DNA of 64,000 nt from Euglena gracilis. Taxonomy: Eukaryota > Euglenida > Euglenophyceae > Euglenales. The notes beneath the pieces were generated by a model, which worked only from the letters and a program-made list of their open reading frames with translations, was not told the DNA's origin and ran no database searches. Shown piece by piece: positions 32,160-44,000 of the stretch. Both the position numbers and the translations under genes were made by a program. Position 1 is the first letter of the stretch. Every line of letters begins with the position of its first letter. Location of the stretch: the NCBI GenBank assembly GCA_039621445.1, contig CP154955.1, forward strand, positions 46,957,540 to 47,021,539, given 5' to 3'.

Positions 32160-32810
32160 CCCTCCCCCTACGTCCAACGACTGGTAACCTCTGTCCTCTG
32201 ACCGGGGGGGGGGGGGGCGGTGGTTGGACATAGGGTAGTGACCAAAAAGGTGTCCTCTGACCGGGGGGGGGGGTGGTCGTTGGACAAGGGGTCGGGAAAA
32301 AACAGTTTGCCGAAACCCCCCAAACAGGTCATTTTTTTCCTTCCGGCGCTTCGCGCCCCCATTTCCAACCCTGTCAACAAATATTTCCTCAAATAGCACC
32401 GAAAACGTACCTTCACGCTGCGGGATTTCACAAAGAAACAAGGATACCCAGTCCACAATCCCTGCATTCCATCAACCATCTTCACTCCATCATGCAACCT
32501 AGCAAACACCCGAAAATGTCATGGTGGAATGTTGGGAGTGTGGTGAAGCTCCTTCAACAACCGCAAGCACTATCTCCCCAGTGGAGCGCTCGTAATGCAC
32601 AAAACTCCCCAGAGGGAACATTTTAATGGACGATGGGCTGCGGGGTAGAGGACAAGGGCAGAAGAAAAGCCTTTCAGGGCTGGCAAACCTCCGGTTTTCA
32701 CACACCTGCAAAAAAAACATAAAACCTCCGAAAAGGTGTCCTCTGACCGGGGAGGGGGGGGGGTCGTTGGACATAGGGGGGTCGTTGGACATAGGGGGGT
32801 ACTCTCACCC
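32160..32810. repeat. Family F repeats (GTCGTTGGACA / TGTCCTCTGACC)
   Basis: 'tgtcctctgaccggggg' and 'gtcgttggacata' recur at 32193, 32252 and 32738-32795. Inverted-type relatives bound 48385-48810. A hairpin-like CCGGCGCTTCGCGCC lies at 32343. The piece 32400-32630 between them is unique-looking without a supported gene. Confidence 0.55.
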
Positions 32811-32960
32811 ACCTCACTTTCTCACCCCAGGAAGTTTCTATCTTCGTCTTTGCACGAAGTCAAGAAAACAGCTAAATGAAGGTTGAATTTTCACACCCTT
32901 ATCGAGGATCGGATTCCATCATCCAGACCATATAACAGCCAGCTAAGCCCAAACACGTGT

Positions 32961-32973
32961 TGTGTGTGTGTGC

Positions 32974-33014
<41 letters not shown>

Positions 33015-33052
33015 TGTGTGTGTGTGTGTGTGTCTGTGTGTGTGTGTGTGTG
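32961..33052 (+). repeat. (GT)n microsatellite
   Basis: GT units with a few GTGC, GAGT and GTCT interruptions. Confidence 0.95.
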
Positions 33053-33059
33053 GTTGCAT

Positions 33060-35270
33060 GCGTCTGTGGTCAAACAAGCCAAAAAACCAGTCATCCCCTG
33101 CTGGCAGGTGTTAACATCAGTGTTCCCACCACAGGGATATGAGGCAGGATATGAGAGTTTGTCTGTGGGTGGGTGGGTCTGGATGGGAGGGAGGGAGGGA
33201 GTTGAGTTAAGTTGAGCTCAAAGTCATGCTCATATTCAAGGAATTTGCTGGCCGCACGTGGTATCATATGCATGGTGTCATATGCATGGTATGCATATGC
33301 ATGGAATGGAATGGAATGGATAGGAATGGAATGCATATGTATGTGCATTATGCATGGTATCATATACATAATGTCCACAACGGTGACCGCGCATGTATTA
33401 CTGGCTGACTGGGTGGGTGGGTGAGTGAGTGGGTGTGTTCATGTGTGTTGTGTTTTATGGTGTGTGCGAGTTGGATTTGTGTGATGTGTGTCCCCCAGAG
33501 GTTTTGTTTAAAGGTTTGGCGACCTAGACAACACTGACAATTCCCCAGCACCTTGCCATTGTCCATCCAGCCATCCACAGACGTCCAGCATCCACCACAA
33601 CCATGATATTGAAGCGTCCTGTGTCCCCCAAGGCGAATGTTAGGGTCTCTGCTACCGGCCAATGCGCTAACTAACAATGTCCAGGGGACGGGGAACCCAG
33701 TCTGCGGGGGGGGGGTAACATCATCAATGGGTGCATTTTCCCATGTGAGAAGTGAGCCAACTTTTTTTCCAGGGTTTCTGATACTCAAAAAATGAAAACA
33801 AAGGAAAATGCACAGAATGTGATTGTGCAGATGCAACCACATACACTCTATTTTTCCGAAGTGAGTTTGTGCTGCTTTAAATGCAGGCTTTCTATGACAA
33901 ATGCCAAGGTCCAAGCAGGGTACTTTTTTTGCAACATGGGATCGTTGGTTTAATTATTACCAAGTTCGAAGTTCAATCCCAAAGTCCGAAGGGATGACTG
34001 TTTTATTTCTCCAATGCCATTCATGTTTTATTGTCAGTGCTTGGTTGAAGGGTATGGATTACCCCCGTGCGGACAGCTTCTACAGTTGTAGTGGACCACC
34101 GACTGACTTTTTTCAAACCTTCATCCTTCTCGGACCAGTGCGTTTTCGAGCGGAAGATACTGTTAGTTTTGTTTAGTTGTGGGTTAAGGCTGTTCGAGGT
34201 TCCATTCATTTTTTTTTAGGTGTCGTTACTGCATTTTTTTTCCTGCCTCCCCTGGTTTATCGAAGTTTGGTCAATCGCTGTGACCCCCAATTAATCGCTC
34301 TTTTGCGGGGGGTCGATTAATCATAATTATCGATGTTTGGTTCCACTCCCCCCCTAAATGACACCCAGGGCTCCAGCCGGATGGTCCAACCGCAATTAGG
34401 GGGGCAAAAGTTTGTAACATTGCAGGATGAACATGCCAGAGGAAGAGTTTTACGTCCTCTCCAGCAGACAGTGTACGTCCCGGGGAATTCCCGAAGGAAT
34501 TTACATGCAATGCGTTTTTTGTGTTTTTTTTTGCAATTTTCTTTTTGATTTTGTGTCTCGTTTTTCGAGGGTCTGTGTTGCCACCCCCACCTCCGAAGAG
34601 TGGGTAATCGTTTGATCCCCTTCCGGAGGGTGTGGCGCCCCATGGGCCAGTCTGGCCTGGCCGAAAAAAATTTTCGCCTGGGTTTTGGATGAGTGGTTGT
34701 GTGGGTTGACCAGGGGGGGGGGGAATGATGCTTGGGTGGCTTTTCGAAAAAATGGGCGGGTTGGGCCGAAAAAAACGTGCCCCCCCCCCCAAGGGTCGCA
34801 AAAGTAAATACATATCAGATATATATTTTTTTTGTTTCTGGACCTGGGGGTGGCAGGTGGATCCCGGCCAGGGCTGCACAGGAATCCCCTCAACCCTATG
34901 TTTTCAATCTTTTCACCCCCATCCTGATGGTAGGGGGGGTCTGACCAGGCCTTCCCCTGTTTCCGGGGGAGCCAGTTTTTAAGGCCAAATTTCTCTTTCG
35001 GCGCCTTTGGTGCCTGAGGAATTTTCTTTGAGCAGGTGCCAGGTGGGTAGGGTGGGTGCCCCCCCCCCCCACCAGGCCTTCCCGTGCCGCCCTGATCTCA
35101 GCTGAGCCCCTTCCGGGCCGAGTGGGTACCCACCGGAGGTGGGGTTTTCTTCCATTTTCAGTGCAAAGCGCCAAAAAAAATTGGACCCCACAATTGACAC
35201 CCCAAGGGTGGGCCCGCCCCCCCCCCCCCCCCCCCCCCCCCAGGGGGACAGTGGATAGTGGGTTGGTGGG
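33060..35270. other. Intronic or intergenic DNA, no supported gene
   Basis: Includes GGAAT and ATGCATAT short repeats (33265-33360), C runs at 34780 and 35215, and a frame at 33901-34176 without motif. 34930-35090 resembles 53075-53130 in reverse complement. Nothing else is supportable. Confidence 0.4.
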
Positions 35271-35281
35271 TGTGTCCGGAC

Positions 35282-35772
35282 CATACCATTGCTTAAGGTG
35301 TGTACGACCACCCCCCCCAGGGGGTGACTGACTGGAGTGGGTGGCAGGTGCTTGGCGGTCGTAAGCAAGGGAAGTCCCCGCCAGGCTCCGGTCACCTCCA
35401 CGCAAGAGGCGAAAAACAGGTCAGAAGAAGGGATAACAGTTACTAAACAAACGGCCACAGTGCACACAGGGGGGGGGGGTGACTGGTTTTTGGCTCCAGA
35501 CACCTCCCCCCCCCCTGTGGGGTGGGGTCGGCCAGGATTGGCCGAAAGTGGCCATGGCACCGAAGGCGTCGGAAATTTATTTGGGGGGTTGTCAAATGTC
35601 AAAGTCCTTTGATTTTTGGCCATTTTTTTTGCCAAAGTGACCGACCCTCCCCCCCCCCCCCCCCCCCCGGGTGGAAGGAGGTGACTAGTTTTTGAAAAGT
35701 GACTGACTAGTTTTTTGACAGTGGAAAGTGACCCCCCTCCCTCCCCCTTGGGGGGCGGTAAACAATGGTATG
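35282..35772. mobile_element. hAT-like MITE, family B, older copy
   Basis: Flanks GTCCGGAC (35274-35281) and GTCCAATC (35773-35780) agree at six of eight bases. Ends CATACCATTGCTTAAGG and reverse complement CATACCATTGTTTACCG. The body has 'tgactgactgg', C runs and a 'ggcaccgaaggcgtcgg' hairpin. Confidence 0.65.
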
Positions 35773-35888
35773 GTCCAATCCCCCCCACCGGGTCCTAATA
35801 AAACGTCTGATCCATATGTCACTCTCCCTCACCCTCTTGAGGACACCCCCACCCAACGCCGCCATTTCTGTCCGTCGTTTCGCCTCAG

Positions 35889-36020
35889 GCTCAGCGGCTG
35901 ACATTTCGGCCGGGCGGCTACAAAACCACGTCGGTGGACACGGGGTACGTGTTCAGCGCAACGGGCCTGGGGCTGCTGCTGCTGGCCGGCATCGGGTCTG
36001 GCATCGGGTCCGGCCGAGCC
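35889..36020 (+). CDS. Exon block A, copy 2
   Basis: After CTCAG it reads AQRLTFRPGGYKTTSVDTGY, then VFSATGLGLLLLAGIGSGIG. The acceptor position, AQRL, DTGYVFSA and the glycine-rich helix are shared with copy 1, with synonymous and conservative changes. There is no clear donor directly after the helix. Confidence 0.55.
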
Positions 36021-36639
36021 CGCCATTTTGGATGGCCGACAACGGTTTTCACTGATGGTTGGGTTGGTGCAGGGGTGGGGTGGGGGCACCGGCACGCGTG
36101 AAGAAGTTGGAAGTCGAAGAAGAACGTCACATCGGCCAGAAAAAAATGCGAGTAATTTAACGGGTAACGTGTGGCCTGCGGGGAAACCAGACGGAAGATA
36201 TGGGACTGGCGGAAAACGCTTTTGCCACTCCTTTGCAGCTCAGCTGCCGAAGGGTACAGGGTTCGCGCAGACTCCAGGGTCGAATCGAAGGCGGAGCCCA
36301 TCCAGAAAAATTGCCAACACAAGACTCCCTCCCCAAGTTGGCCGAGGGGTGGGGGATGCATTGGCCATTGTGCGGCACTGTGGGGGCTCCCTTGATGTGG
36401 ACCCTTCCCATCAGGTAAACGAAGGTGAGTGACAATCAAAATAGGATGGAAGTCGAAATCTTAAAAATGTTTCAAAGATCACAGCTGACCCAACCATGGA
36501 CTTGGCTGGGGGGTGTCCAGACAGCCAGTGCCATTTTTCCAGCCAGCAGTGGGGGGGGGGGGCTGCACCAAAAATGCCAAGGCGATGCCCCCGTTCGACG
36601 GCGGCCCGCCCTTCCCCCGGACGGCGGTCTCCCCGCGAT

Positions 36640-36677
36640 GCTGGACGCTGTCCCTCAACTACACGTCCGTGGCCCAG
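36640..36677 (+). CDS. Exon block B, copy 2, first part
   Basis: Reads RCWTLSLNYTSVAQ in the frame of copy 1 (RCFTVSLDYTTVGQ). Homology stops at CCCAG. The rest of the exon resumes after a second CCCAG, 286 bp downstream. Confidence 0.5.
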
Positions 36678-36963
36678 TCCTGCCCGGGGCTGGGCCTCGA
36701 GCCAAGGAGGGGGGCCCATGGCTGCAGTCTGTCATGGTTCAATCCGCGGAGGTGTCCCAGCGTTTGGTCAGGCTGTACAAAAGAAACGGCCCTCCCCACC
36801 CCCATTCTGGTGGCGGTCTTTGGGCCAAAGTTTTCCCTCGGCACCCGCCGCCCCGAAGGAATTCGTTTTCTATTTTGCTTTTGTTTGTTCCGTTGCTTGG
36901 TGCTGGGTCCCCCCCGCTGGGCCATCCCAAACCGGCGAACGCGATCCAGCGATGCCACCCCAG
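36678..36963 (+). other. 286-bp segment that splits exon block B in copy 2
   Basis: Bounded by CCCAG on both sides, absent from copy 1. The left edge reads CAG|TCCTG, so a GT-AG intron is only possible if one base is shifted, which breaks the frame. No terminal inverted repeat of the hAT type. Confidence 0.5.
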
Positions 36964-37077
36964 CCCCACCTCTTCAACTCCCTCCACCCGCAGCTCATCC
37001 TCCTCGCCCGCATCTCCCAGCTGCTGCCCGTCTTCTGGGAGGAGGTGCTCCCCAGGCTCCGCCCCCAGAATGCCGGC
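36964..37077 (+). CDS. Exon block B, copy 2, second part
   Basis: Reads PHLFNSLHPQLILLARISQL, then LPVFWEEVLPRLRPQNAG, with a GT at 37078. Matches copy 1 SYLFSSLHPQL...LPVFWEEVLP. If joined to the first part at the CAG, the frame is kept. Confidence 0.5.
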
Positions 37078-37204
37078 GTGCCCATGGGGGAGGTTGGAAA
37101 GCCTTGCCCCATCTGTCAGCCCCCACCGACGACGCAACCAGCCAAACGGATATCTGCTGAGCTTGCCCTGAAAAGGGCATATGGGACGCTTTCTCCCTCC
37201 CGGG

Positions 37205-37340
37205 GGGGGGGCGGGCGACACACGGCACCCCCCCCCCGACCAGGCGGAGCAACACAAGAGCACTGGCGTAAGGGGTACCCGGCCACTCACCACACAGCAA
37301 ACTGGGCCAGAAGCGAAGTCAGCGCCGGGGGGGGGGGGGG
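37205..37340 (+). mobile_element. SINE-like repeat S
   Basis: 'cgacacacggcacc', 'ggcggagcaacacaagagc', 'cactcaccacacagcaaact' and 'gaagcgaagtcagcgccg' in order; ends in a G run before the usual tail. Confidence 0.65.
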
Positions 37341-37344
37341 GGCT

Positions 37345-38290
37345 GGTCAACTGAAGCCCGGGGGTGGCACCGGCATCGGCTGCAGCGGGCGGGGCCTGCG
37401 CCCGGGCATCATGTTGGCGTTGGGGGGCTGTGCGTTGCTCGGGCCCGGCCAGGGGCTCCGGCCACCCCGTCCTGTGCCTCGACCTTTCTCTCGTTTGGTT
37501 CCCGTTCCCTGATCAGCCCACGCCGAGACAAAGAAAAGGCGCAATCTTAAAGTTCCCAACCGCTTCCCTCCCAGGTTCCCAGGGTCTGAGGGTGGGGGGG
37601 GGGGAGCGATTTGATAGAGACCTGACCGGACCCACCTGAAAAAGATTGTCAAGGTAATTGAAAGAATAAGGAGTTTGGGCACTAAATTTTTGAACAACTT
37701 CGGCTTTGGATTTCGGGCATTGAGATCGGGCAAAATCCAATGCTCGTGTTCCAAAATAATTCTACACCAGTGCCTTTCAAAAAATAGCCCCCCCCCCGAC
37801 CAGAGGGGGGAGTGGTTGGAGACAACTGCCAAATAGATACTGAAAATATATAATTTATTTAGAATAACAATTGGAAAGGAAATACGGTGAGCCACCAGGG
37901 AAAAAGGTCGGCGACATGAAACTCTGCAAAAAGAGACGTTGATGTGGATCAGAGATTATGTCTTGGGCCAGACACCATCGGGAGTGGGGTGAGTTGTGGG
38001 GTTTAAATTCTCCTTTGGAGACGCCAAAGGATAGACACTGGCCCTCCATGGTCCAGTGGTAGTAGGGGAAAAAGCGATGACATTGATAAAATAAATTCGC
38101 ATCACATGAAAAAAATGTTTTTTTTGCAGTGTTTGTCTTCCAATGTTTTGGCAATCTGCAAATCTGCAACTTCTTGCAACACCTGCAACGTCCGAAACTT
38201 TGGATAGATGTGGTCTTCCCAGTCAAGTTTTGTGTATTTAATGGCCTGTGCAATTTATTTTTGCATTTTATGCAGTTTTTTTTTTTTGCA
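37345..38290. other. Intron between blocks B and C, copy 2
   Basis: Some GC-rich sequence to 37500 and then unstructured. I found no exon or repeat that I can support. Confidence 0.35.
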
Positions 38291-38291
38291 G

Positions 38292-38422
38292 TACAGTCCA
38301 CCACGGCCCGGCCCCAGCGTTCTACGGCTCCCAGGCCTCCTCCTCCTCCTCCGGCGGCAAGGACGTCCTCCTGGGGGACGCCCTCGCCTTCATCTCCTCC
38401 ATCTCCCCCGCGGGCCCTTTTG
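38292..38422 (+). CDS. Exon block C, copy 2
   Basis: Follows a long T tract and TTTGCAG. Reads HHGPAPAFYGSQASSSSSGG, then KDVLLGDALAFISSIS, with a GT at 38423. Same EamA second-half start as copy 1. The serine run is one to two codons longer, and third positions are nearly all C or G. Confidence 0.6.
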
Positions 38423-38648
38423 GTGATGGTCCAGGATGACGCGGTGGTGGTGGGGGACACCGCTGGAATCACCGCCGGGGAACTGCTTTGCGGGGAATCA
38501 GGCAGGAGTCAACCCTGCCGTGCATTTTCTCAGGTGTTAAGGCATCGCTGTCTTCTCCCCCCCGCCACAGTTCACCCCACGGCCAAATGCACTACACAGT
38601 CTTATGTCAGTGGAAAGAATACTTGTGACGAATGGTTTGTGTTGGGAC

Positions 38649-39851
38649 CGTGGTTTTTTTAGTCGTGGACCCCCCGGGGGGGGGGAGGGGGGGGTAGGGT
38701 GGGTGGGTCCGGCCGAGCCTCCCCCCCCCCCCTAGGGGAGGGTCGCTGAGCTCTTATCCCTTTGGGGTAAGAGCGAAGCTTACCCCTGGGGAAAACCCCC
38801 CCTCGACCCCCCCTTCCTCCCCCCCCTGGGGTCGGGGCCACCAGGAGAACCGACGGATTATCACCATGATCCCGGCGCGGTTCCCGTAATTTTTTTTCAG
38901 TCGCGAGCGACTGGATTTCTAGTTGCCGAATCACCTGGGTTTGAGCCCCCAACTCCCCGCCAGGCCCGAGTTATTCACGCGCGAAGGGGTCCAAACTGGG
39001 TAGGATCAGCCGCCCCCTTTTTAAGCCCCCCCCCTTTGGACTCTGCCATTTTGGGTCCAAAAATCAATGTTTCCAAAATTTCTCGAAAATGATGCAAAAT
39101 CAAAGGAAATTTCCAGAGACCTAAATTGAAGCCCTTGGAACGCTCTATCTCCGCCTAGCCCAAGATACGGCCGTTTTTCGGCCAATTTAGGCCATTTTGT
39201 ACATTTTTTTCCACTGTCTGGCCGTTTTGGGCCAAAAAAGTCAAAAAGTCAAAAAAACTCGTTCCGGGAAAATTTTTTTTGCCCGAAACGATGTTTTTTG
39301 GCCTCCCGGGCCCGGAAAAACTGTTTTTGAGCCGAAAATGAGCGTTTTTCGACCCGCCAGCGCCCCGCTTTGGGCCCCCAACCCATTGACTTTGGGTCAA
39401 AACCGGGCCAAAAAAGTCGAAAAAAATCGAAAAAAAAATTTTGGCCCGAAACGTTTTTTTTTTTGGCCTCCCGGGCCCGGAAAAGGTGTTTTTTGAGCCG
39501 AAAATGAGCGTTTTTCGACCCCCCGCGCCCCGTTTCGTGCACAAAACCCTTGCATTTCAGTCAAAAGAGCTCCATGGAGTGGGCCGGTTTATATGGGGGG
39601 GGGTCAATGAAGGTGTGGGTGCGCGCTTATTAAGAGCTCAGCACCATTCAAGACCTTGTCCCCCCGGGGGGGGATATACTTTTCGGCGCCAAAGGCGCCG
39701 AATATTTTTGAAAAAGTGCTATTTTTAGCACTTTTCGCGATTTTCGGCATTTTTTTGTGGGTCCCCCGGGACCCCCCCCCCTGGGGGGTCCCCACACGGG
39801 GTGGGTGGGTGCGGGGCCCCCCGCCTCCCCGGTCTTAAAAAAAAACCCCTG
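38649..39851. mobile_element. hAT-like element carrying a nested U element
   Basis: TSD GTTGGGAC at 38641-38648 and 39852-39859. The left end is CGTGGTTTTTTTAGTCGTGG (first bases decayed from CAGGGG) and the right end reverse complement is CAGGGGTTTTTTTTTAAGAC. Interior matches 31046-31781, including the hairpin TTCGGCGCC-AAA-GGCGCCGAA (39682-39702). Confidence 0.85.
38738..39643 (-). mobile_element. U element, short inverted copy, nested
   Basis: Both ends match 6571-9621 in reverse complement: GGTCGCTGAGCTCTTATCCC at one side and TTAAGAGCTCAGCAC at the other. It retains two 165-bp-type monomers (39240-39560) and an R1 unit but lacks the purine tract. Confidence 0.65.
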
Positions 39852-39894
39852 GTTGGGACGTGTTTGGGATGCATCGATTTGCATCCAGCCTGTT

Positions 39895-40100
39895 GTGTCC
39901 GGGCCCCCTGTGACACACGGTGCCCCCCTCCCTCCGGGGGGGGGGGGGGGCGACACATGGCCCCCCCCCCCCCCCGGCCAGCCGGGGCAAAACAAGCGCG
40001 ATGGCGTAAGGGGTCCCTGCGCTATCACTCAGCACACAGCAAACTGGGCCGCAAGCGCAGTCAGCTCCGGCCATCAACAGACGAGAAGCCTCCAGCACCA
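39895..40100 (+). mobile_element. SINE-like repeat S, longest copy
   Basis: Starts with 'gtgacacacggtgccccc', a C/G palindrome, 'gcgtaaggggtccctg', 'cacacagcaaactgggcc', 'catcaacagacgagaagcct'. It defines the left part of the family. Confidence 0.65.
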
Positions 40101-40510
40101 AATTGCATAACAGAGAGTCGGTTGCTGTTTCTGTCCCTTAATGGTGCCGTTCCCTTTGGCACACCCTGTCGTCGACCCTCCAAAGGGGGAAGGCTCCGTT
40201 TCTGGTGTTCAAAACTTTATTTGTCTGCCTCAAACTGCCCCCAATGTCATTGACATACAACGACAAAGTCCAGACCCTATTCAGGAATGAGAGAGCAGTG
40301 CATGGTGGGCTAAGCCTGGGGCTAGGGGAGGGGGGGGCTGGTAATCCGAAGCCCGGGGGTGGCACCGGCCTCAGCCGCACCGCCACCGCCCCGCGGCGGA
40401 GCGAAAGAGCTGACCCAGATATCGCTTGTTTCATTTGTGCCAAGGCACCGCTGGGGATGAACAGGTGTCCTGGAAACCCTATTGGATGATGGGTGAGGAG
40501 AGGGGTCGAC

Positions 40511-41330
40511 CAGACATTCATTTAGTGTGGTACGCCGGGGTAGTCATTTTGTGGTTCACCGTGGACACCAAAAAATTTTTTGTGGTTCACCTGTGGACAC
40601 CAAAAAAAATTTGTGGTTCACACGTGTGCCGCGGCAAAATTTGATTGTGCGCCGCATGCACCGCGGAAAAAACAATTTTGTGCCGCGGCAAACTTTGCCG
40701 CGGCGCACTAAGTGAAAGTCTGAATCCAATGTTGCGGCGCTACAAATCTTTTCTAAAAAAGAAGGATTTGACAGTTGGGAAACGTTTCCATTAATCACCG
40801 TGGATGACACAGCACGAATGGCGATTCCCCATTCAATTCCCCAAAAGGAGTTGGCGTTTGATTGAAGAGGCCAAAAAATTGATTGGGTCCACATCCTCCA
40901 CCATTGTGAACCGTGTCTGGGGGCTCCGTCTTCATGCCCAAACCGTGACACAGTTCTCGATATAAGTAGTGGTGGATATTTCTAACCCGTCGAACCCTCT
41001 CAATTGGGGTGTGGGTGCCGCACATGTAATGGGGCTCTGCATATGCAGTACGAGGGTCCAACCACAGTGGTGGGGTGTGATTCTCTGCCACGCTTTACGG
41101 ATTGAGCCGGGGCCAAGGCTCGCAATGTGGCTGAGGTGTCTACAGACCAATCAAATATTTTTGTGGACACCAAATATGTGTGTGTGTTTTTGTGGTTCAC
41201 CTGTGGACACCAAAAAAATTTTTGTGGTTCACCTGTGGACACCAAATTTTTTTTTGTGGTTCACCTGTGGACACCAAAAAAAAATTTGTGGTTCATACGT
41301 CTTTTGTGAACCACACTAAATGAATGTCTG
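40511..41330. mobile_element. hAT-like element with 20-bp perfect termini
   Basis: TSD GGGTCGAC at 40503-40510 and 41331-41338. CAGACATTCATTTAGTGTGG is found at both ends, inverted. Subterminal repeats of 'gtggttcacctgtggacacc' occur at both sides (40550-40625, 41160-41300) and GCCGCGGC palindromes at 40628-40710. The minus strand has an open frame (41091-40795, starting MAENHTPPLWLDPRTAYAEP) that I cannot assign; no transposase motif. Confidence 0.9.
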
Positions 41331-41338
41331 GGGTCGAC

Positions 41339-41640
41339 CCACCCCCAGGGGGTGGTAACTGACTGGCCTTTTCGGAGTGACTGATTGGTTTTCGGCTCCG
41401 ACCCCCCCCCAGGAGCCCCCAGGAGGGGTCGGCCAGCGGCCAGGGACAACCGAAGCTGGTCCATCTGGCGCCAAAGGTGCCAAGAAATGTTTGGAGTTTG
41501 GCCAAATGCACTGATTTTGAGCCACTTTCACCAGAGTGACTAAAGTGACCAACCTATAACCAGTCAGTCCCCCTGGGGTTTCTGAAAGTAGAAAGCGAGC
41601 CCCCCCCCCCCCCCACCCCCCCCCGGGAGGTTGGTAATCG
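41339..41640. mobile_element. Degenerate family B element
   Basis: 'taactgactggccttttcggagtgactga', C/G blocks and GGCGCCAAAGGTGCC (41467-41481), ending GGTTGGTAATCGGTACGG. The element at 40511-41330 appears to have landed at its left edge. Confidence 0.5.
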
Positions 41641-41803
41641 GTACGGTCTTGCCACCCTCACCACCCTCCCAATTTCACCAGAGCCACCAATTTTCTGGCC
41701 AAAGGTATATTTCCGGCGCTGAGGTGTGTGAGGGTGGTGCCGACACCCCACCCACGCCTTACCATCCAGCCCGGGTGTGGAGAACGGGCTGGCGCCGCCG
41801 CAG

Positions 41804-41857
41804 GCTGGAGGCTTGCTCGTCTCCAAGTTCCTGTTGCCGCATATGACCTCTGCCCAG
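41804..41857 (+). CDS. Exon block D, copy 2
   Basis: After GCCGCAG it reads AGGLLVSKFLLPHMTSAQG. Eleven or more positions match copy 1 and the acceptor site is the same. Also ends at a CAG without GT. Confidence 0.55.
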
Positions 41858-42030
41858 GGATGCCTCCTCCCCTTGGTGGAGGGTAGTTTCTGGCGTCTGG
41901 CGCTGGCAGCGTTAGGCACGCCCCAGTGTGAGCCCAAATCGTCCGACCCAAATGTTGGGTTCGTGCTCTGTGAAGGCAGCACATTAATTCTGATCAGGGG
42001 ACTGCCCCCGACAAGCCGTACACCAGGGTG

Positions 42031-42950
42031 TACGTATGTATGTATGTATGTATGTATGTATGTATGTATGTATGTGTGTGTGTATGTGTGTGTGTATGTA
42101 TGTGTGTATGTATGTGTATGTATGTATGTATGTATGTATGTATGTATGTATGTATGTATGTATGTATGTATGTATGTATGTATGTATGTATGTATGTATG
42201 TATGTATGTATGTATGTATGTATGTATGTATGTATGTATGTATGTATGTATGTATGTATGTATGTATGTATGTATGTATGTCTGTCTGTATGTATGTCGG
42301 TATGTATGTATGTATGTATGTATGTATGTATGTATGTATGTATGTATGTATGTATGTATGTATGTATGTATGTACGGATATATGGATGTATGTAGGTATG
42401 TATGTATGTATGTATGTATGAATCTGTATGTATGCATGTCTGTTATGTGCATGCCTGCATGCATGTATGTATTTTTGTATGTATGTATGTATGTATGTAT
42501 GTATGTATGTATGTATGTATGTATGTGTATGTATGTATGTATGTATGTATGTATGTATGTATGTATGTATGTATGTATGTATGTATGTATGTATGTATGT
42601 ATGTATGTGTGTGTGTATGTGTGTGTGTATGTATGTGTGTATGTATGTGTGTATGTATGTATGTATGTATGTATGTATGTATGTATGTATGTATGTCTGT
42701 CTGTATGTATGTCTGTATGTATGTATGTATGTATGTATGTATGTATGTATGTATGTATGTATGTATGTCTGTATGTATGTATGTATGTATGTATGTATGT
42801 ATGTATGTATGTATGTATGTATGTGTTCATGTATGTATGTATGTATGTATTTATGTATGTATGTATGTATGTATGTATGTATGTATGTATATGTATGTAT
42901 GTATGTATGTATGTCTGTCTGTATGTCTGTATGTATGTATGTATGTATCT
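42031..42950. repeat. (GTAT)n microsatellite, about 920 bp
   Basis: GTAT tetramers with GTGT, GTCT and GTTT variants; open in all frames. It lies in the intron between D and E of copy 2. It is not at the position equivalent to the ACAT array of copy 1. Confidence 0.97.
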
Positions 42951-43074
42951 GTCTAGTGTCTGTATGTCCTATGCGTGCATGCGTGCACACACTTTTTTTG
43001 CAATCATTTTCCTTTTTTTTTGCACATCTCGAGGGCATCGTTGCATATTTCCCCCCAGCCTGTAGTTTGGGCAT

Positions 43075-43246
43075 ACATGAGCCCACTCCCGCTGGCCCCC
43101 CTGGCCCCGGGCACTATCTTTCCATCGTGACCTTCGGCGCCCTCGTCGTGCAGCTCTTGGCTGCCGGGGCCCTCCTCCGGGACCAGCTCAGCCTGTTCGG
43201 CCCGACAGACGGGGTCTTTGGCTTCCTGGGCGAGGGCGGAATGTGA
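43075..43246 (+). pseudogene. Exon block E, copy 2 (in-frame stop)
   Basis: Reads HYLSIVTFGALVVQLLAAGA, then LLRDQLSLFGPTDGVFGFLG and EGGM before TGA. Counterpart of 18160-18363. The frame beyond the stop has APGALQKYGS, faintly like copy 1 RWALQY. As an EamA protein should continue to block G, the stop suggests a lesion or an unseen donor; GT occurs at GGG|GTCTTT inside the exon. Confidence 0.5.
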
Positions 43247-43859
43247 TATCCCCCCTGTCTGCTGTTGGCGCCTGGCGCTCTTCAAAAGTATGGATCGGCT
43301 TCATACTCCACAGAAGGCTCATTCAACTTCCATTTGGGAGTACAAAGCTTTTCAATGGCTCCCATGAAACGGGGTATGCCACCAACGGACTGGATTGAAC
43401 CGTGTTCCAGATTTTTTTGGTGGTTCCGCTTTCCAAAAGAACATGTCCAGACAAATATTCTGCCCACTTCCGACCATTTTAATAAACAATTAAAGTGTGG
43501 TTTTTTATATTATTCTATTTATATTATTTATTATTATTCTATATTATTTTTATTATTCTATTTATATTATTGTAATTGATTTTGATTGTATTTAAATTGC
43601 TTTTTTTAAAAAAAACTGGAATGGTGAAATTTCGCATTTTTTGAACACAAAGGTGGTGGTGGTGGGTGATAATTACGTCATAAAATTCATGTACTCAGAA
43701 AACATTTGTCCATTATTTATTTTGACATCTATGTTCTTCTCATTTCATGACAAAATTAAATTCAAAAATGAACCACTTCGTTGATTGATGCATCAATGCA
43801 TTTCCCTTCTAGTTTTTCCTTCTCCCTCCATTTTGACCCCCAACTGCATGGGTCGCATC

Positions 43860-44000
43860 TCACCCTGGCTGGGATGAAGCGTATTTCCCATGGTGGCTCG
43901 GATGCATTGTCTGTTTCGGGATCTCCCGCAGGCCAACCAACCCATCCATGTGCTCCATTTTCAACAGAACATGAAACACAGGAAGGTTTTTCCACCGTTT
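43860..44000 (+). CDS. Shared block H, copy 2
   Basis: Contains VFPMVARMHCLFRDLPQANQ in the frame comparable with copy 1 (FPLVAGVHGVRR). Boundaries and function uncertain. Confidence 0.3.

Noticed and set aside
42031-42950. Long frames of YVCM and HTYI repeats (up to 510 residues)
   Set aside because: Translations of the GTAT array joined to flanking DNA; no codon bias outside the array.
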